Part shown: piece after piece, positions 1-10,689 of the stretch
Position numbering within the stretch: position 1 is the stretch's first letter
How the letters are laid out: every line of letters begins with the position of its first letter
From: Erigeron canadensis
Taxonomy: Eukaryota; Streptophyta; Magnoliopsida; Asterales; Asteraceae
Length of the DNA: 64,000 nt
Reading direction: 5' to 3'
Assembly (NCBI RefSeq): GCF_010389155.1
Contig: NC_057765.1
Coordinates: 42,737,559 to 42,801,558, forward strand
Position numbers and translations under genes: made by a program
The notes under the pieces: generated by a model
The model's database searches: none
What the model was told of the DNA's origin: nothing
The model's input: only the letters and a program-made list of their open reading frames with translations

Positions 1-62
1 AATACGAAAAGTTTGAGATGTTACACTAACACTTGCTCTTTTAAAATGTGTTGTGCCCTCAG

Positions 63-180
63 GTCCAACAATAGTGAGCAGGTAGATGTGAGAAGATGTG
101 AGACATGGGTAGATGATCTTGAAGCTGGTTATAGTTTACCCATAGTGGCTGCTCGTTTTAGACATTTGCTTATTGTTTAG
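63..180 (+). CDS. Possible last exon of an unidentified upstream gene
   Basis: A splice acceptor (CCCTCAG, AG at 61-62) is followed by an open stretch that ends in TAG at 178-180. The best frame reads SNNSEQVDVRRCETWVDD at the start and VAARFRHLLIV at the end, about 38 residues. I do not recognise the family. The compact, mixed-residue composition and the acceptor suggest a real terminal exon of a gene lying left of the window, on the same strand as SERRATE. The upstream exons are outside the window, so the exon could be spurious. Confidence 0.4.
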
Positions 181-1340
181 ATAATAATGACTTGTATTGA
201 TGATATGCTCGGTTGTTTAATGTTGGGCAACTGATGGATTTCCATTTAGACTTATTTTGATGATATGGCTAGTAACACCATTTAACGAATAAACCAAACA
301 GATTTTGCTGGTTTGGACTTTTAAAGTTTAATTCCGCTTTCTTTGACGCCGTTAGGCAAAAGTTTTTGGAAATCCTTATTTTTAAATGTTGAGTATTACA
401 ATATGATTATATTTGATAGAAACATGACATAGAAAAAACTAAAATAGAATAAAATAACTTAGATGTGATTAATATAGAAGGGTTGATTACAAGAAAATGA
501 TTCTAAGCATATTTATACTTAAATTTCATAGTGAATAAATCTTAATTAAGTTTTGAAATCAATCATTAATCAAACTTCTAATATAAAGAATGATATAGGA
601 AAAAACATGAAAGAGAACACAAGAAGTTATTGTGATTAATGTGAAAAGGTTGATTAAAATGAAATGATTTTATGATGGCGCTTTTGGTTGGCGGAATTTG
701 AAGGATTTTGATGGAATTATAATCTAAATTTCATTCCATTTTATGTTTGGTTATAAAAATAAGAAGAAAATTTATTCTTATAGAATGTAAACATCACCCC
801 ATTCACATAAATCATATTCTTTGACAAGGTGTGATGGATTTCAATTTTATCAAGACTTGAATCTACCACTCTATCCCTATAAACATCATCTTTCCCGAAC
901 ATTCTTCACATATACCACTCCAACTTTTGGTCAACATTCCCCGCCCACCCCAGCCGGTAAATATTCACCACCATCCCCCCAGTCGGAAGCCGCCACTGCC
1001 ACCCACCCAGTCGGAAACAACCACCACCACTCACCCAGCCGGAAACCCCAACTGCCACCCACTTGGTAGAGAAAAACAACCACCGCTACTCACCCAAATA
1101 GAAACGAGTTTAAGCATATTTATATTTGAATTTCATAGAAAAAAATCTATATTAAAATTTGAAATCAATCATTAACAAATTCTTTATTTAAGGAAATGAA
1201 TTAAGAAATTTAAATTGTTTTTTTTTTTTTAACATTATAAGAAATTTAAATTGTTTTAGCTATGTTTTTTTTCTTAATTATATTCTTTAAAATGAATAAA
1301 CTGAGCTATTAAAGACATCTTTAGTATTTCTATTCGGGCG
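181..1340. other. Intergenic region with degenerate repeats, upstream of SERRATE
   Basis: No gene is seen here. Two related stretches lie in direct orientation at about 505-580 and 1107-1180; both contain GAAATCAATCATTAA and TAAGCATATTTATA. A proline/histidine-coding-like minisatellite at about 945-1070 repeats units such as CCCAGCCGGAAA and CCCAGTCGGAA and gives two false short ORFs. Between the direct repeats the sequence resembles an old MITE or a decayed insertion, but I could not place ends or a target duplication. Confidence 0.5.
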
Positions 1341-1415
1341 CATATATAAACACGCCACACCACTCATTCTAGGGTTTCGATTTTTTTTTTTTTCACATCT
1401 AATTTCATATCATCT
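1338..1415 (+). promoter_or_regulatory. Core promoter and short 5' leader of SERRATE
   Basis: A TATA-like motif CATATATAAAC lies about 75 bases before the SERRATE ATG at 1416. It is followed by TCTAGGGTTTCG, a motif common in plant 5' leaders, and a T-rich tract. Position and composition fit a TATA promoter with a leader of about 40 bases. No transcript data support it. Confidence 0.45.
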
Positions 1416-4400
1416 ATGGCTGATGTGATGAACTTGCCGGTCGATTCAGTCGAACGTGGCACTAGCCGTGACCGCAAAGACGATTCCGACGACATTGACA
1501 CCGTCAACCACCACAACAACGACAACGATTCCGACAACAACGACAAATTAATCAACAATCCCGACGACTCTCCGCCACACATACTGCCACCACCGCCACC
1601 GTCACGGCGCCACGACCGCGACTCACGAGAACGTAGAAACGATGACAGAGACATTGACCGTCCGCCTAACCGGAGAGCTGATTACTATGACCACCGTAAT
1701 CGCTCACCTAATGGACCTCCGCCTCATAGAGATTATAAACGGCGTGCTGTTAGTCCTATGTCGCCTCCGCCACCGTATCGTGACCGACGTGGTGGAGGTG
1801 GTGGTGGTCATTCTCCGCCGAACCGGAGGTCGCCTCCTTTTCATCCGTTTAAACGGTCTCGTAGAGATGACGGTGGTTATGACGATCGCCGTGGTAGTCC
1901 TCGTGGTGGTTTTGGACGTGGTGATAGAAGGTATACAATTCTGTTTCTCTATTCATTTGAAATTATTTGTGTAATTGCTTTATTTATATAAATTATCATA
2001 TAAGTTATATCGTAAAATCGCTTTGTTTATATATCCTGTAAGTAATTATATTGTGATAAATGATTGCTTGTAATTATAATGACATTTCTATAGAGATGCA
2101 GCTGATGAGCTTTTTGATGAGTGGAGTGTGAGTGAGAGTAAGAGTAAGAGTGTTATTCCCATTTTTATCAAATATTTGATTGTGAGTGAGAGTATTACAT
2201 CATATACAATTGAAATTTTGTGAGGGAGAGTATTATTTCATATGCTTCAAATACTTGATTCAACGAGTGAGAGAGTGAAGAGCGAGTGTATTTTCCTTGT
2301 CCGTTCTAAATAATTCATTTTGAGAGTGAGATAGAGAGAGATTGAGAGGATGAGTATTACTTCATCCGTTCTAAATTACAGGAGCACTTTCCTGGTTTTA
2401 ACAGTTTGTTTCTTGGGAAAGTGCTTTTATAATTTGGAAGGGGTGGAGTATCGAATGAAGAGGAGTCTTGAAGTTCAAAAAGGAAGCACTGATGATGTTT
2501 AGAATTTGGCTCCATTTGAGACAAAGTGGGTGACCCGGTATTGAGTTTATGATTTGATTGAATCTGGCTCTTATTCTAAAATGTGGATTGACATACGTGA
2601 TATATTCTGCACTCTGAATATATAAATAATATTCTTGAAATGTTAAATGAGTATAGCGACTGGGTTTACCTTGACTCTGAATAAGTTTTGTTTCTCCTAG
2701 AGACACTTAAGAGATACAGATCATGAAGTATGTATACATTGCAAAATGCAGAGTCTTTAGCTATAATAACTTCACACATCTTTTACTCTCGTTTAAAGAC
2801 ATATTGCAGTTAGGACAATCCATTTACAGTTCGAGCTCATGTATTTTCCATTCTGCTTGATGGCCCGACACGGAGGCATTAAAGTATGTGCTTACCTGTG
2901 GGGGTACAAGATACTGTGTGCAAAAGAGTAAAGCTTAAACTGTCTATTGACTGTAAAGTATCAAATTAGAGATTTTAACCATCTTCTTCGGCTATTTAAT
3001 GTGTGAGTGCCAAACTATGGGAGTACAATCAGATTTTGCATTTGTGGCCTCCAGCCATTTGGGGCCTCAAATGCATATGTAAAAATATGTAGAATGCTGT
3101 TATACATGAAAGACAAGTATACGGGAAGTTCACCATATGCCTTAAAAGCTAAGCTCTTATATTGTCTGCCTTCCTGGTTACGTTAATCTCATATTTATTG
3201 TGGCTTTTATACTTTCTCATTGTTATCAAATTGTGTGCATCTTTATGGTCCTTTTATATAACCTTTGACCGGTGACGGTAGGGTGTTGGTATGTTAATAT
3301 CCGTAATTGGTATTTCATTTATATATATATATATATCTCAAGTATGTATGAAGGTTGGTTCTTTTTTGATGCATGCATCCTTTTTTGCTTATAGCATTCC
3401 TGCATAGGGTTGCCATTATAGTTTCTTCACAGTTTTGCTACATATACTACATGACTTGTTCTCCTTAAAAGTTAAAAAAAGAAATTGGATGGAAGTCTGT
3501 TAACTGATAGGATTTGTTTGACATTGAACTGTGGGCTGTGTATGTCATACAACTTACGTTAAGTGTTTAAAGTCTTAGTTTAAGACTGCTTCTAAAATTG
3601 AACGGAATCTCAACTACTGGTGCTTGGCTTCACACACTAAATGCATGGTCACATTTTAACTTTCTCTGCACTTATTGTAACTAGCTTAATCAAACTAAAT
3701 TGCAGTGAGTGATACATACTTTTGATCTGTTTGTAATGTTGGTCAATAGCTTAGCTTTTAGATGCCATTGTCTATCTAGTTTTTATGAAAGGTTACTGGC
3801 ATCAAATAAACCGTATTATATGTTGATCTCTTTCATAATACAGAATGAGTTTTGGTTCATCTTAATCATCCCTGATGAAGGTTTGGTGCTTTGGAATGAA
3901 GTATATGTTGGTTTTACCCCTAGCTCTTTCGCACTGTAGATGTTGAATCCTTTTGTACGTCTTATGTGAGCAATCATCGTATTGGTCAGTGAACCTAGAA
4001 TTCGATGGGGTTGGTGAGCTCTTCCAAGTGCCTGCGAGTCCTTTTGTAATGATGTTAAACTAATCTTAAAACCTGACATAAATGGACCTAGTTCCTCTGC
4101 TAGTTTTATAAATTAGTGTAATGAATTCTATGTCTGTTATTATTTATCTCTTATTGGGATGTACCAGATCTCGCTTTCAATACACAAACGTGCCTACTTG
4201 AAGTAAATTGCATACTTGCTGCTGGTGCTTGCTTTTTTTTTTTTAATAAAATTATTCGTTTGGCATTCATAATGTTTATCTTTGTTTACACAGGTTTGGA
4301 TATGATCACCCTGGTGGTTATGATCGTGATATGGGAGGCAGGATGGGGTATCATGATGACAGGCCTCGTGGTAGGTATGGTGGTCGCTCATCTGGTGGGT

Positions 4401-7400
4401 ACCATGGTGGTCCATCTGGTAAGCACCACATTTATCCACCTAGTTCTTTTTTCATAATAATTGTAACATATTAAGTTAAAGCTTACCACTGGTTAGTATT
4501 TTGTTTGTTCTTAAAAGCAGTCGGTAGTGTGGATTATGATGTTATATTAACTTGTCATCTGGTGTCGAGGAATGAAGTAAGATTGCTTCAAGTTATCTCT
4601 GTGTTTTGTTTTGTTCTGCTCACAATCATGATTAAAAGGCTTTAGGTAACACTGAATTTTGTCTAAGCTCTGCCTGTTCTGCTGGTCCCCTTATTATGCT
4701 TCTTGTTATGATGGGTGCAGTATTTTTCTGATTAATATGTTGATTACTTATAAATATTCATTTTGTTAATGTTAATTTGGAAAATGTCTAGCCACAAGTT
4801 AGTATTACCTTGCATGCAGAATGAAATGAGTTCAGATTTATACTGTTTTGTCAAGTTTTATCAGCTTTAATCTGCTTTTTCAGATTGGGAACCAGCTCGC
4901 GGAGGTTACAATGATCATGCCAATACGCATAGGTGAGCATTTTGTCGAGACATTGTGCATTTGGCTCTCCATTTTCCTTGCATTGATTCTTTGACAATAC
5001 ATTGGCGCGACAATGTAGACTTTCTGATTGTATAATGCTTTTTTGACCAAGATACACTCTTGAGCAGAATAGAGTCATAGGAATTGCTAATACTTGCATG
5101 TAAACTTGACTTGTATTTTGACATTGCAGAGAAGGGTTGATGTCTTATAAGCAGTTTATTCAGGAGCTTGAAGATGATGTTCTGCCATCTGAAGCTGAAC
5201 GCAGGTATATTGAGCAGAAGATGGTGTCCTTGTACTAAATATGTGGTTTGTCTTTTCTTGTGCTTTACTTGATTATCTATTTGCTCCACAGGTATCAAGA
5301 ATACAAGTCAGAGTATATATCAACTCAGAAACGGGCTTATTTTGATGCTCATAAAGGCGAAGATTGGTATTTTTGCATCTTCTGTTACGTTCTCTTGGAT
5401 CTTACCTTGCATTAATCATATTCTTTTCTGTTCTGATGCTTGCTTTTATTTGTAGGTTGAAAGATAAATATCACCCCACCAATTTGCTTACTGTTATCGA
5501 TAGGTGCGCCTTTTTGTATTACATAGAATGATAGACAAACAAGCTCCTTTTCCCAATTCGAAAGGTTCCTTTTAGCATTAATTTACTGATTCTTTCCAAC
5601 CTATTCTTTTTCAGGAGAAATGAAACCGCCCGAAAGCTGGCTAAGGAGTTTTTGCTTGACTTGCAGGATGGGTCATTAGATTTGTAAGAGATGTTGCTAC
5701 AATAGCTTTTGCGTGATGTCTCATTTCTCTTTTAACTAAATAGACCACTAACATCTTAATATGGAACAGAGGGCCTGGTGCTGTAGCTTCAGCTCCAAAC
5801 AAGCCAGGGCAGACAAGTAATCCCAATTCTGAAGATGAATTAGATGTGGGAGGCAAAAGAAGACGGCATGGACGGGTTCCAAGAGAAGCTGATACATTCT
5901 TAGCTGCTCCCAAGGCTCATCCTATCAGTTCTGAGCACAGGCGGATTCAAGTTGATGTCGAACAATCACAAGCACTTGTTAGGAAACTTGACCTTGAAAA
6001 GGGAATAGAGGATAATATACTATCTAGGGCTGACAATGATAGATCACACAGAGATAAGTCTCACAGTAGCTCTAGTGGCCCAGTTGTGATTATACGTGGG
6101 TCAACCTCAGTCAAAGGTCTCGAGGGTGTTGAGTTACTTGATACACTGATTACTTACCTTTGGCGCATTCATGGTCTGGATTATTATGGAATGGCCGAGA
6201 AAAGTGAAGCTAAGGGTCTTCGTCATGTGAGAGCTGAATCTAAAAGTTCTGATGTGAAAATTAATGGAACTGAGTGGGAAAAGAAACTAGATTCACGTTG
6301 GCAGGAAAGATTAAAGGGCCAGGATCCGTTGGAGATAATGACTGCAAAGGAAAAGATAGACGCTGCTGCAGCTGAGTCGTTGGATCCATATGTCCGGAAA
6401 ATTCGGGATGAGAAGTATGGGTGGAAGTATGGTTGTGGGGCAAAGGGTTGCACAAAACTCTTTCATGCTGCTGAGTTCGTTCATAAACATTTAAAGCTGA
6501 AACACCCTGAACTGGCCATGGAGGTTACTTCTAAAGTTCGTGAAGATTTATACTTTCAAAACTATATGAAGTATGTGCACCTCTTTGCTAATCTTTATTA
6601 TTCCAAGTGTCTTTTCTGAAATGGTGTTGATTATAATTATTTGAAATTGCAGTGATGAAGATGCACCTGGTGGGATACCAATTATGCAGCAGCCATTGCC
6701 GGTAAACTTTCATCTGTTATATTGGTTGTTAATGTTTCATCATGATCGTTAGTGTATGGGTTCTGATGTTTTTTTTGTTGATGCTAAATGATTGCAATAT
6801 CCAAGTTGCTACTGGTGCCTACATTTATGTGATTTGTGTTTTCACTAGGAGAATATGCCCTGCTGCTGGTAACAAACAATGAATGATTGGCAATTGTGCG
6901 ATAAGGCATAAGAACAACAATTCCTACAAATTCATGTTTTTTTTCATCTCAACTGTTAGAACTATGCTATACATGCTAAAACTATTTTGTCTGCCCAGAG
7001 ATATGTTATCCAGTAATCTTGCTGGTGACATGTCTTACTATTGTTGCATATGTATACTTTAGGGAATGTTTATCTGATTGGGATCTGTTTGATACTCTAC
7101 ATAAAGTTAGGATAAGATATGATTTTCTTTTTGTTGAAGTTGGAGTATAGAGTTTGTTACCATCTCATTGTGACTTTTACATGGATAGACTTTGCACATG
7201 GAATAATACAGTTAAACGAGGTCGCACATCTTTCAGCAGAATTGGTGGAGTAACTAGTTATTTACGTCTTAAGAGTACCATACAAGCGTTTTCCCCAATA
7301 AATATATAGAGGGGTACCCTATTCATTTTTGTTACTGCTCACTGTGATCACTGATTTCATTTCCAAAAAGGGTCTCTCTCTGATTGTTGGACATTAGAGG

Positions 7401-9087
7401 ATAACTTTTTCTAGGCTTTTATTCTAAAAAATGTATATTTGGTGATCTTGCTAGAAAGTTTAGTTTCTTAAAAAGTGCCGCTGAGACAAGTGTGGTTTCT
7501 CTAATTAATCATCTTTGGTTGTGTGCCTTTTTCCTGGTTGAGTTGCTGGTTAGTGACATCATAGAATGTTCATTGATTATTGAAAGGGAGCCTTTTATGC
7601 ATAGGGTTTGCCGGCTTGGTAAATGTTTTAACGTAAGTGTAGGTAAGTGTTTGGTGATAAGATAACTTAATGCAATATAAGGTCTTATGTATAAGTTTTG
7701 AACCTTAAGGTTTCTGGCATAGCTTGCTATTTTTCTTGCGTCTTTATCTGATACCATTTCATATGTAACCTCCATACCAATTAGATCATCAACTGGCACA
7801 ATACCTGTTATGTTTATATTGCTGATAAGATATTTAAATCTCTTTGCAGAAGGACAGACCCCAGAGGCATAGGCCTGGTATTGGTAACCGATTGAAAGAC
7901 GATCGAGGTAATCGTAGGGAACTTGATGGCAGAAACAATGGTGGTGAAAGATTTGATAGGGGTGAGAATCTAGAGTCCATGGACTTCCAGTCGAACAATG
8001 ATGGCGGTGGAGGTGATCAGATATTTGATTCCTTTAGTGGACAAGGCCTTCATACTCCATTTTCTACAGACATTCCACCACCTCCAGTATTAATGCCTGT
8101 GCCTGGTGCTGGGTGAGCTTCATTGATCTTTATATGTTTGTGTGATGCATCATCCTTGTATCTTTTTCATTCTAGTAGTGTTAAAGTAAGCTGGTTAAGC
8201 GTTTAAGGGATTGGTTACCAGGTCAAAACAAGTTTTGGTTGAAGCGGGTTTTTTAGGTTGACCCAAAACACTTTGTCCTCTAAACAATTTCCAAATAGCT
8301 GTTATGATCTTCCATCTAATCTTAGTTCCCTTCTGTATGGGGTTCAACTCATAGAAAGATCAAGGCAGCATATCAGCTTTTCCACACATTTTTGTATGGT
8401 TACAACAATACAATGTTAATTTGAACATATGAAAAAGTAATTTCATATGCTCTCTTCTTCGACAATGCACATTGGACTACTATTTTGGGACAAACCAGAA
8501 TGGGAAGACGGACAATTGTTTTGGGATGGAGTGTTTTGTTATAGTAGATGTTACACTTGTTAGTATATTGGAATGGCTACAGTATGTCAGTATGTGGTGT
8601 AATATCTTATGTAAATATTATTGCAGTCCATTGGGCCCATTTGTCCCTGCTCCTCCTGAAGTTGCTATGCGGATGCTTCGTGATCAGGGCGGTCCTCCTT
8701 TTGAAAGTGGCGGTAGAAATGGGCGAACTGGGCCTCAGATGAGTGGCCCTGCTCCAATAATTGCATTACCTCCATCATTTAGACAGGACCCACGTCGCTT
8801 AAGAAGGCAAGTTTTTGGTTTCGTTATAGCTTAATGTCTATACAATGATGCATGATCCGATACCAGCCCTTCTGCTATTAATGTTTTTTAGTTTCAAAAT
8901 ATAAACCGTTTGAATCGTGAAAACCTTTGGTCCTTGTCACAAGAACCAAATCTCAGCTTCTACTTGCAATGGTTTTATATAGTCTACTACTACTACTGAC
9001 TTCTTGACCTAATTTAATATCTGCAGCTACCAAGACCTTGATGCTCCTGAGGATGAGGTTACAGTCATAGACTATAGGAGTCTGTAG
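1416..9087 (+). CDS. SE: SERRATE (ARS2-type zinc finger protein), 12 exons
   Basis: Nuclear protein that assists DCL1/HYL1 in primary-miRNA cleavage and links the cap-binding complex to splicing (known for the family). Exons read from splice sites and frame: 1416-1930, 4294-4418, 4884-4932, 5130-5204, 5292-5366, 5456-5503, 5615-5683, 5770-6570, 6653-6701, 7850-8112, 8627-8806, 9027-9087. The sum is 2310 nt, 769 residues, against about 720 in Arabidopsis SE. Residues 1-230 are low-complexity Arg/Asp/Pro/Gly, including RDSRERR and PPPYRDRRGG. The SERRATE/ARS2 core starts near residue 233 (SYKQFIQELEDD). A C2H2 finger has C541, C546, H559 and H564 in CGAKGC...HKHLKLKH. The C-terminal part is Pro/Gly-rich with LMPVPGAG and FVPAPPEVAM, and ends VIDYRSL. 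All junctions are GT-AG except the last, which is GC-AG. The first intron is 2363 bases, and no frame break was found. Confidence 0.96.
1931..4293 (+). other. Long first intron of SERRATE
   Basis: This 2363-base intron runs from AG|GTATAC to TACACAG|GT. It contains AT-rich sequence, a run of GAGTGAGAGT-like purine repeats at about 2115-2350 and a short TA repeat near 3320. No coding exon was seen in it. Long first introns often hold transcription-enhancing elements, but nothing here shows that directly. Confidence 0.85.
8807..9026 (+). other. Non-canonical GC-AG intron of SERRATE
   Basis: Exon 11 ends CTTAAGAAG and the intron starts GCAAGTTT, so the donor is GC. The acceptor is CTGCAG at 9021-9026. 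Joining gives ...RRLRS-YQDLDAP..., exactly the family C-terminus, so the GC donor is required by the reading frame. The rest of the donor (AG|GCAAGT) is otherwise a strong consensus, as is usual for GC-AG introns. Confidence 0.9.
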
Positions 9088-10090
9088 ACGGTTTTTGAAA
9101 GTCCTGTGCCAGTGTCAGCACGGACTAATCACAAACGATGATGGTCATGTTTATCTAGGGGACATTTCAATACCAGCAACCAAGAACAAAGTTTGTATTA
9201 TTTTGATTGTTGGGGAAGACGAAGTTGAGATTAAAATGAACTTGAAGTGGATATTCAAATCAGATTTTCAAACACCTTTAAGATGCCTTTGTTATTTTAG
9301 TTGCGGTGTTGTTTTTTCATGTCGGATAGTGTTGGCGGGTTTCTATGTATTTACAGCATAACACATCTTTCAGTTAACTGAGTTTGCATTATAGATTGAT
9401 GAATAGGACATCTGAGACAATTTCTGTTTCACTTCACTCATTTGCATTTCCTTGATAAACCTAATTTGTGGGAGAATTTTAATTGTTCATTGCATATGAC
9501 GAGTAGACTGCTTGCAAAAATAAAACAAAAGTGATTTGTAGTTGCCATTTCAAGTAAACAACAATACTTGCTGAAAAATGCGCTAGCCTATACGGAAAAC
9601 TGTTATTGTGTGTATTTTATTTGCTCATCTCCCTTCGATGTCAATTTGCGCTCAAAAAAGTTTCCTAGATGTTTGTTTCGTTAAAAAGCTGTTTCTGAGC
9701 CAAGAAATAAAATTCGACAAACTCAGATGAATTCTACGGACTCATTTTATAAGTACATTTTTTAGTTTTTTTTAACTTTAACTTTAATCGTAAATATATA
9801 TGTTTGTATTATATACCATTTGATGAAATTTCTACCCATAAAAAGTTACATTTAAAACCTAACCCTTTAATTTATATAAAATGTAAAAAAAGCAAACAAA
9901 AATAATTATAGTTAAAAATTTGACGTATGCAAGTGTACAACTTTAACTCAATATAAGTTGAGTTTGGTGGGTTATTCTATTAACAATATGGTTACATTAT
10001 TTTTTCACACGAGTATATTATAGCTTGAGCTTTGAATATATCGTTAGTATCATTACTCTTTGGTTAATTGTTAAAAGTGACGAATGAGGC
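9088..10090. other. 3' flank of SERRATE, intergenic
   Basis: This is the SERRATE 3' untranslated region followed by AT-rich intergenic DNA. An 88-codon ORF at 9095-9361 begins at a non-ATG codon and has no recognisable content; it is most likely 3' UTR. AATAAA-type signals occur near 9705. I see no gene or transposon here. Confidence 0.6.
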
Positions 10091-10350
10091 TATTGAGAGA
10101 GGAATTGTAGGTGTTTACCTTCTTCTAGTCAGCTAGGTTCATGTGCATAAAACTTATCAATAATCTGAAACATGTTTCAGAACATACTTTGAATCTATAT
10201 ATATCTAAAGTTCAAACAAAAGAATTGATCTGTTATTTTCAACATACATGCACTTTACGAAAATAACAAAGAGAAAAAAGATGATGATTTCATACTAGAA
10301 TATACAAAATTCATTCACATGTAAACACCTACAACACCTCTCTCTCAATA
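10091..10350. mobile_element. Short inverted-repeat element (MITE-like)
   Basis: Left arm TATTGAGAGAGG...TGTAGGTGTTTAC (10091-10118) is matched in reverse complement by GTAAACACCTACA...CTCTCTCAATA (10321-10350). The 260-base size, AT-rich core and lack of coding capacity fit a MITE. I could not find a convincing target duplication, so the superfamily is open. Confidence 0.55.
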
Positions 10351-10380
10351 ACAAGCAGAAGTTGGAAAAACCTCTCCTCT

Positions 10381-10545
10381 GGAGACATATGCTAGGGTTC
10401 GATTTTAGTTCCTTGCAAAAAAGGCTGAAGATTCTCTGAAATCAGTTTCTCTACCTTCAAGTAGGGGTGAGGTTGTCTACATCTCACCTCTCCTATACCT
10501 CGTGGAAGACGGGATTGGGTACCGTTGATTTTTTTTTTTTTACCT
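10381..10545 (+). mobile_element. SINE-like retroelement
   Basis: This contains GCTAGGGTTCGATTTTAG, resembling an RNA polymerase III B box, then GGGGTGAGGTTGTCTACAT and TCTCACCTCTCCTATACC, and ends near GACGGGATTGGGTACCGTTG before a T-rich tract. The order and wording match the plant Au-type SINE body as I know it. It lies between SERRATE and the 3' end of the FRS3-like gene. Exact ends were not determined. Confidence 0.6.
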
Positions 10546-10689
10546 TTTCTATCTTGATATTCTAAAGTTTGACATGAACATGTAATTAGACTAACTCAAC
10601 AACTAACTAATATGTAAAAAATAGCATTAAAAATATTGTTGCCAATTACTGATGGTTATAGAATAGGAAAAAGAATGGAGATGGTTCCC

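Noticed and set aside
821..1175. Pro/His-rich ORFs of 82 codons
   Set aside because: They come from a short minisatellite, start at non-ATG codons or overlap each other in different frames, and have no domain.
9095..9361. 88-codon ORF just after SERRATE
   Set aside because: It starts at a non-ATG codon right after the SERRATE stop and is best explained as 3' UTR.
10381..10545. Possible tRNA gene from a B-box-like word
   Set aside because: No acceptor stem or anticodon arm can be folded. The order of words fits a SINE body. The same holds for the B-box-like words near 13080, 18110 and 41170.
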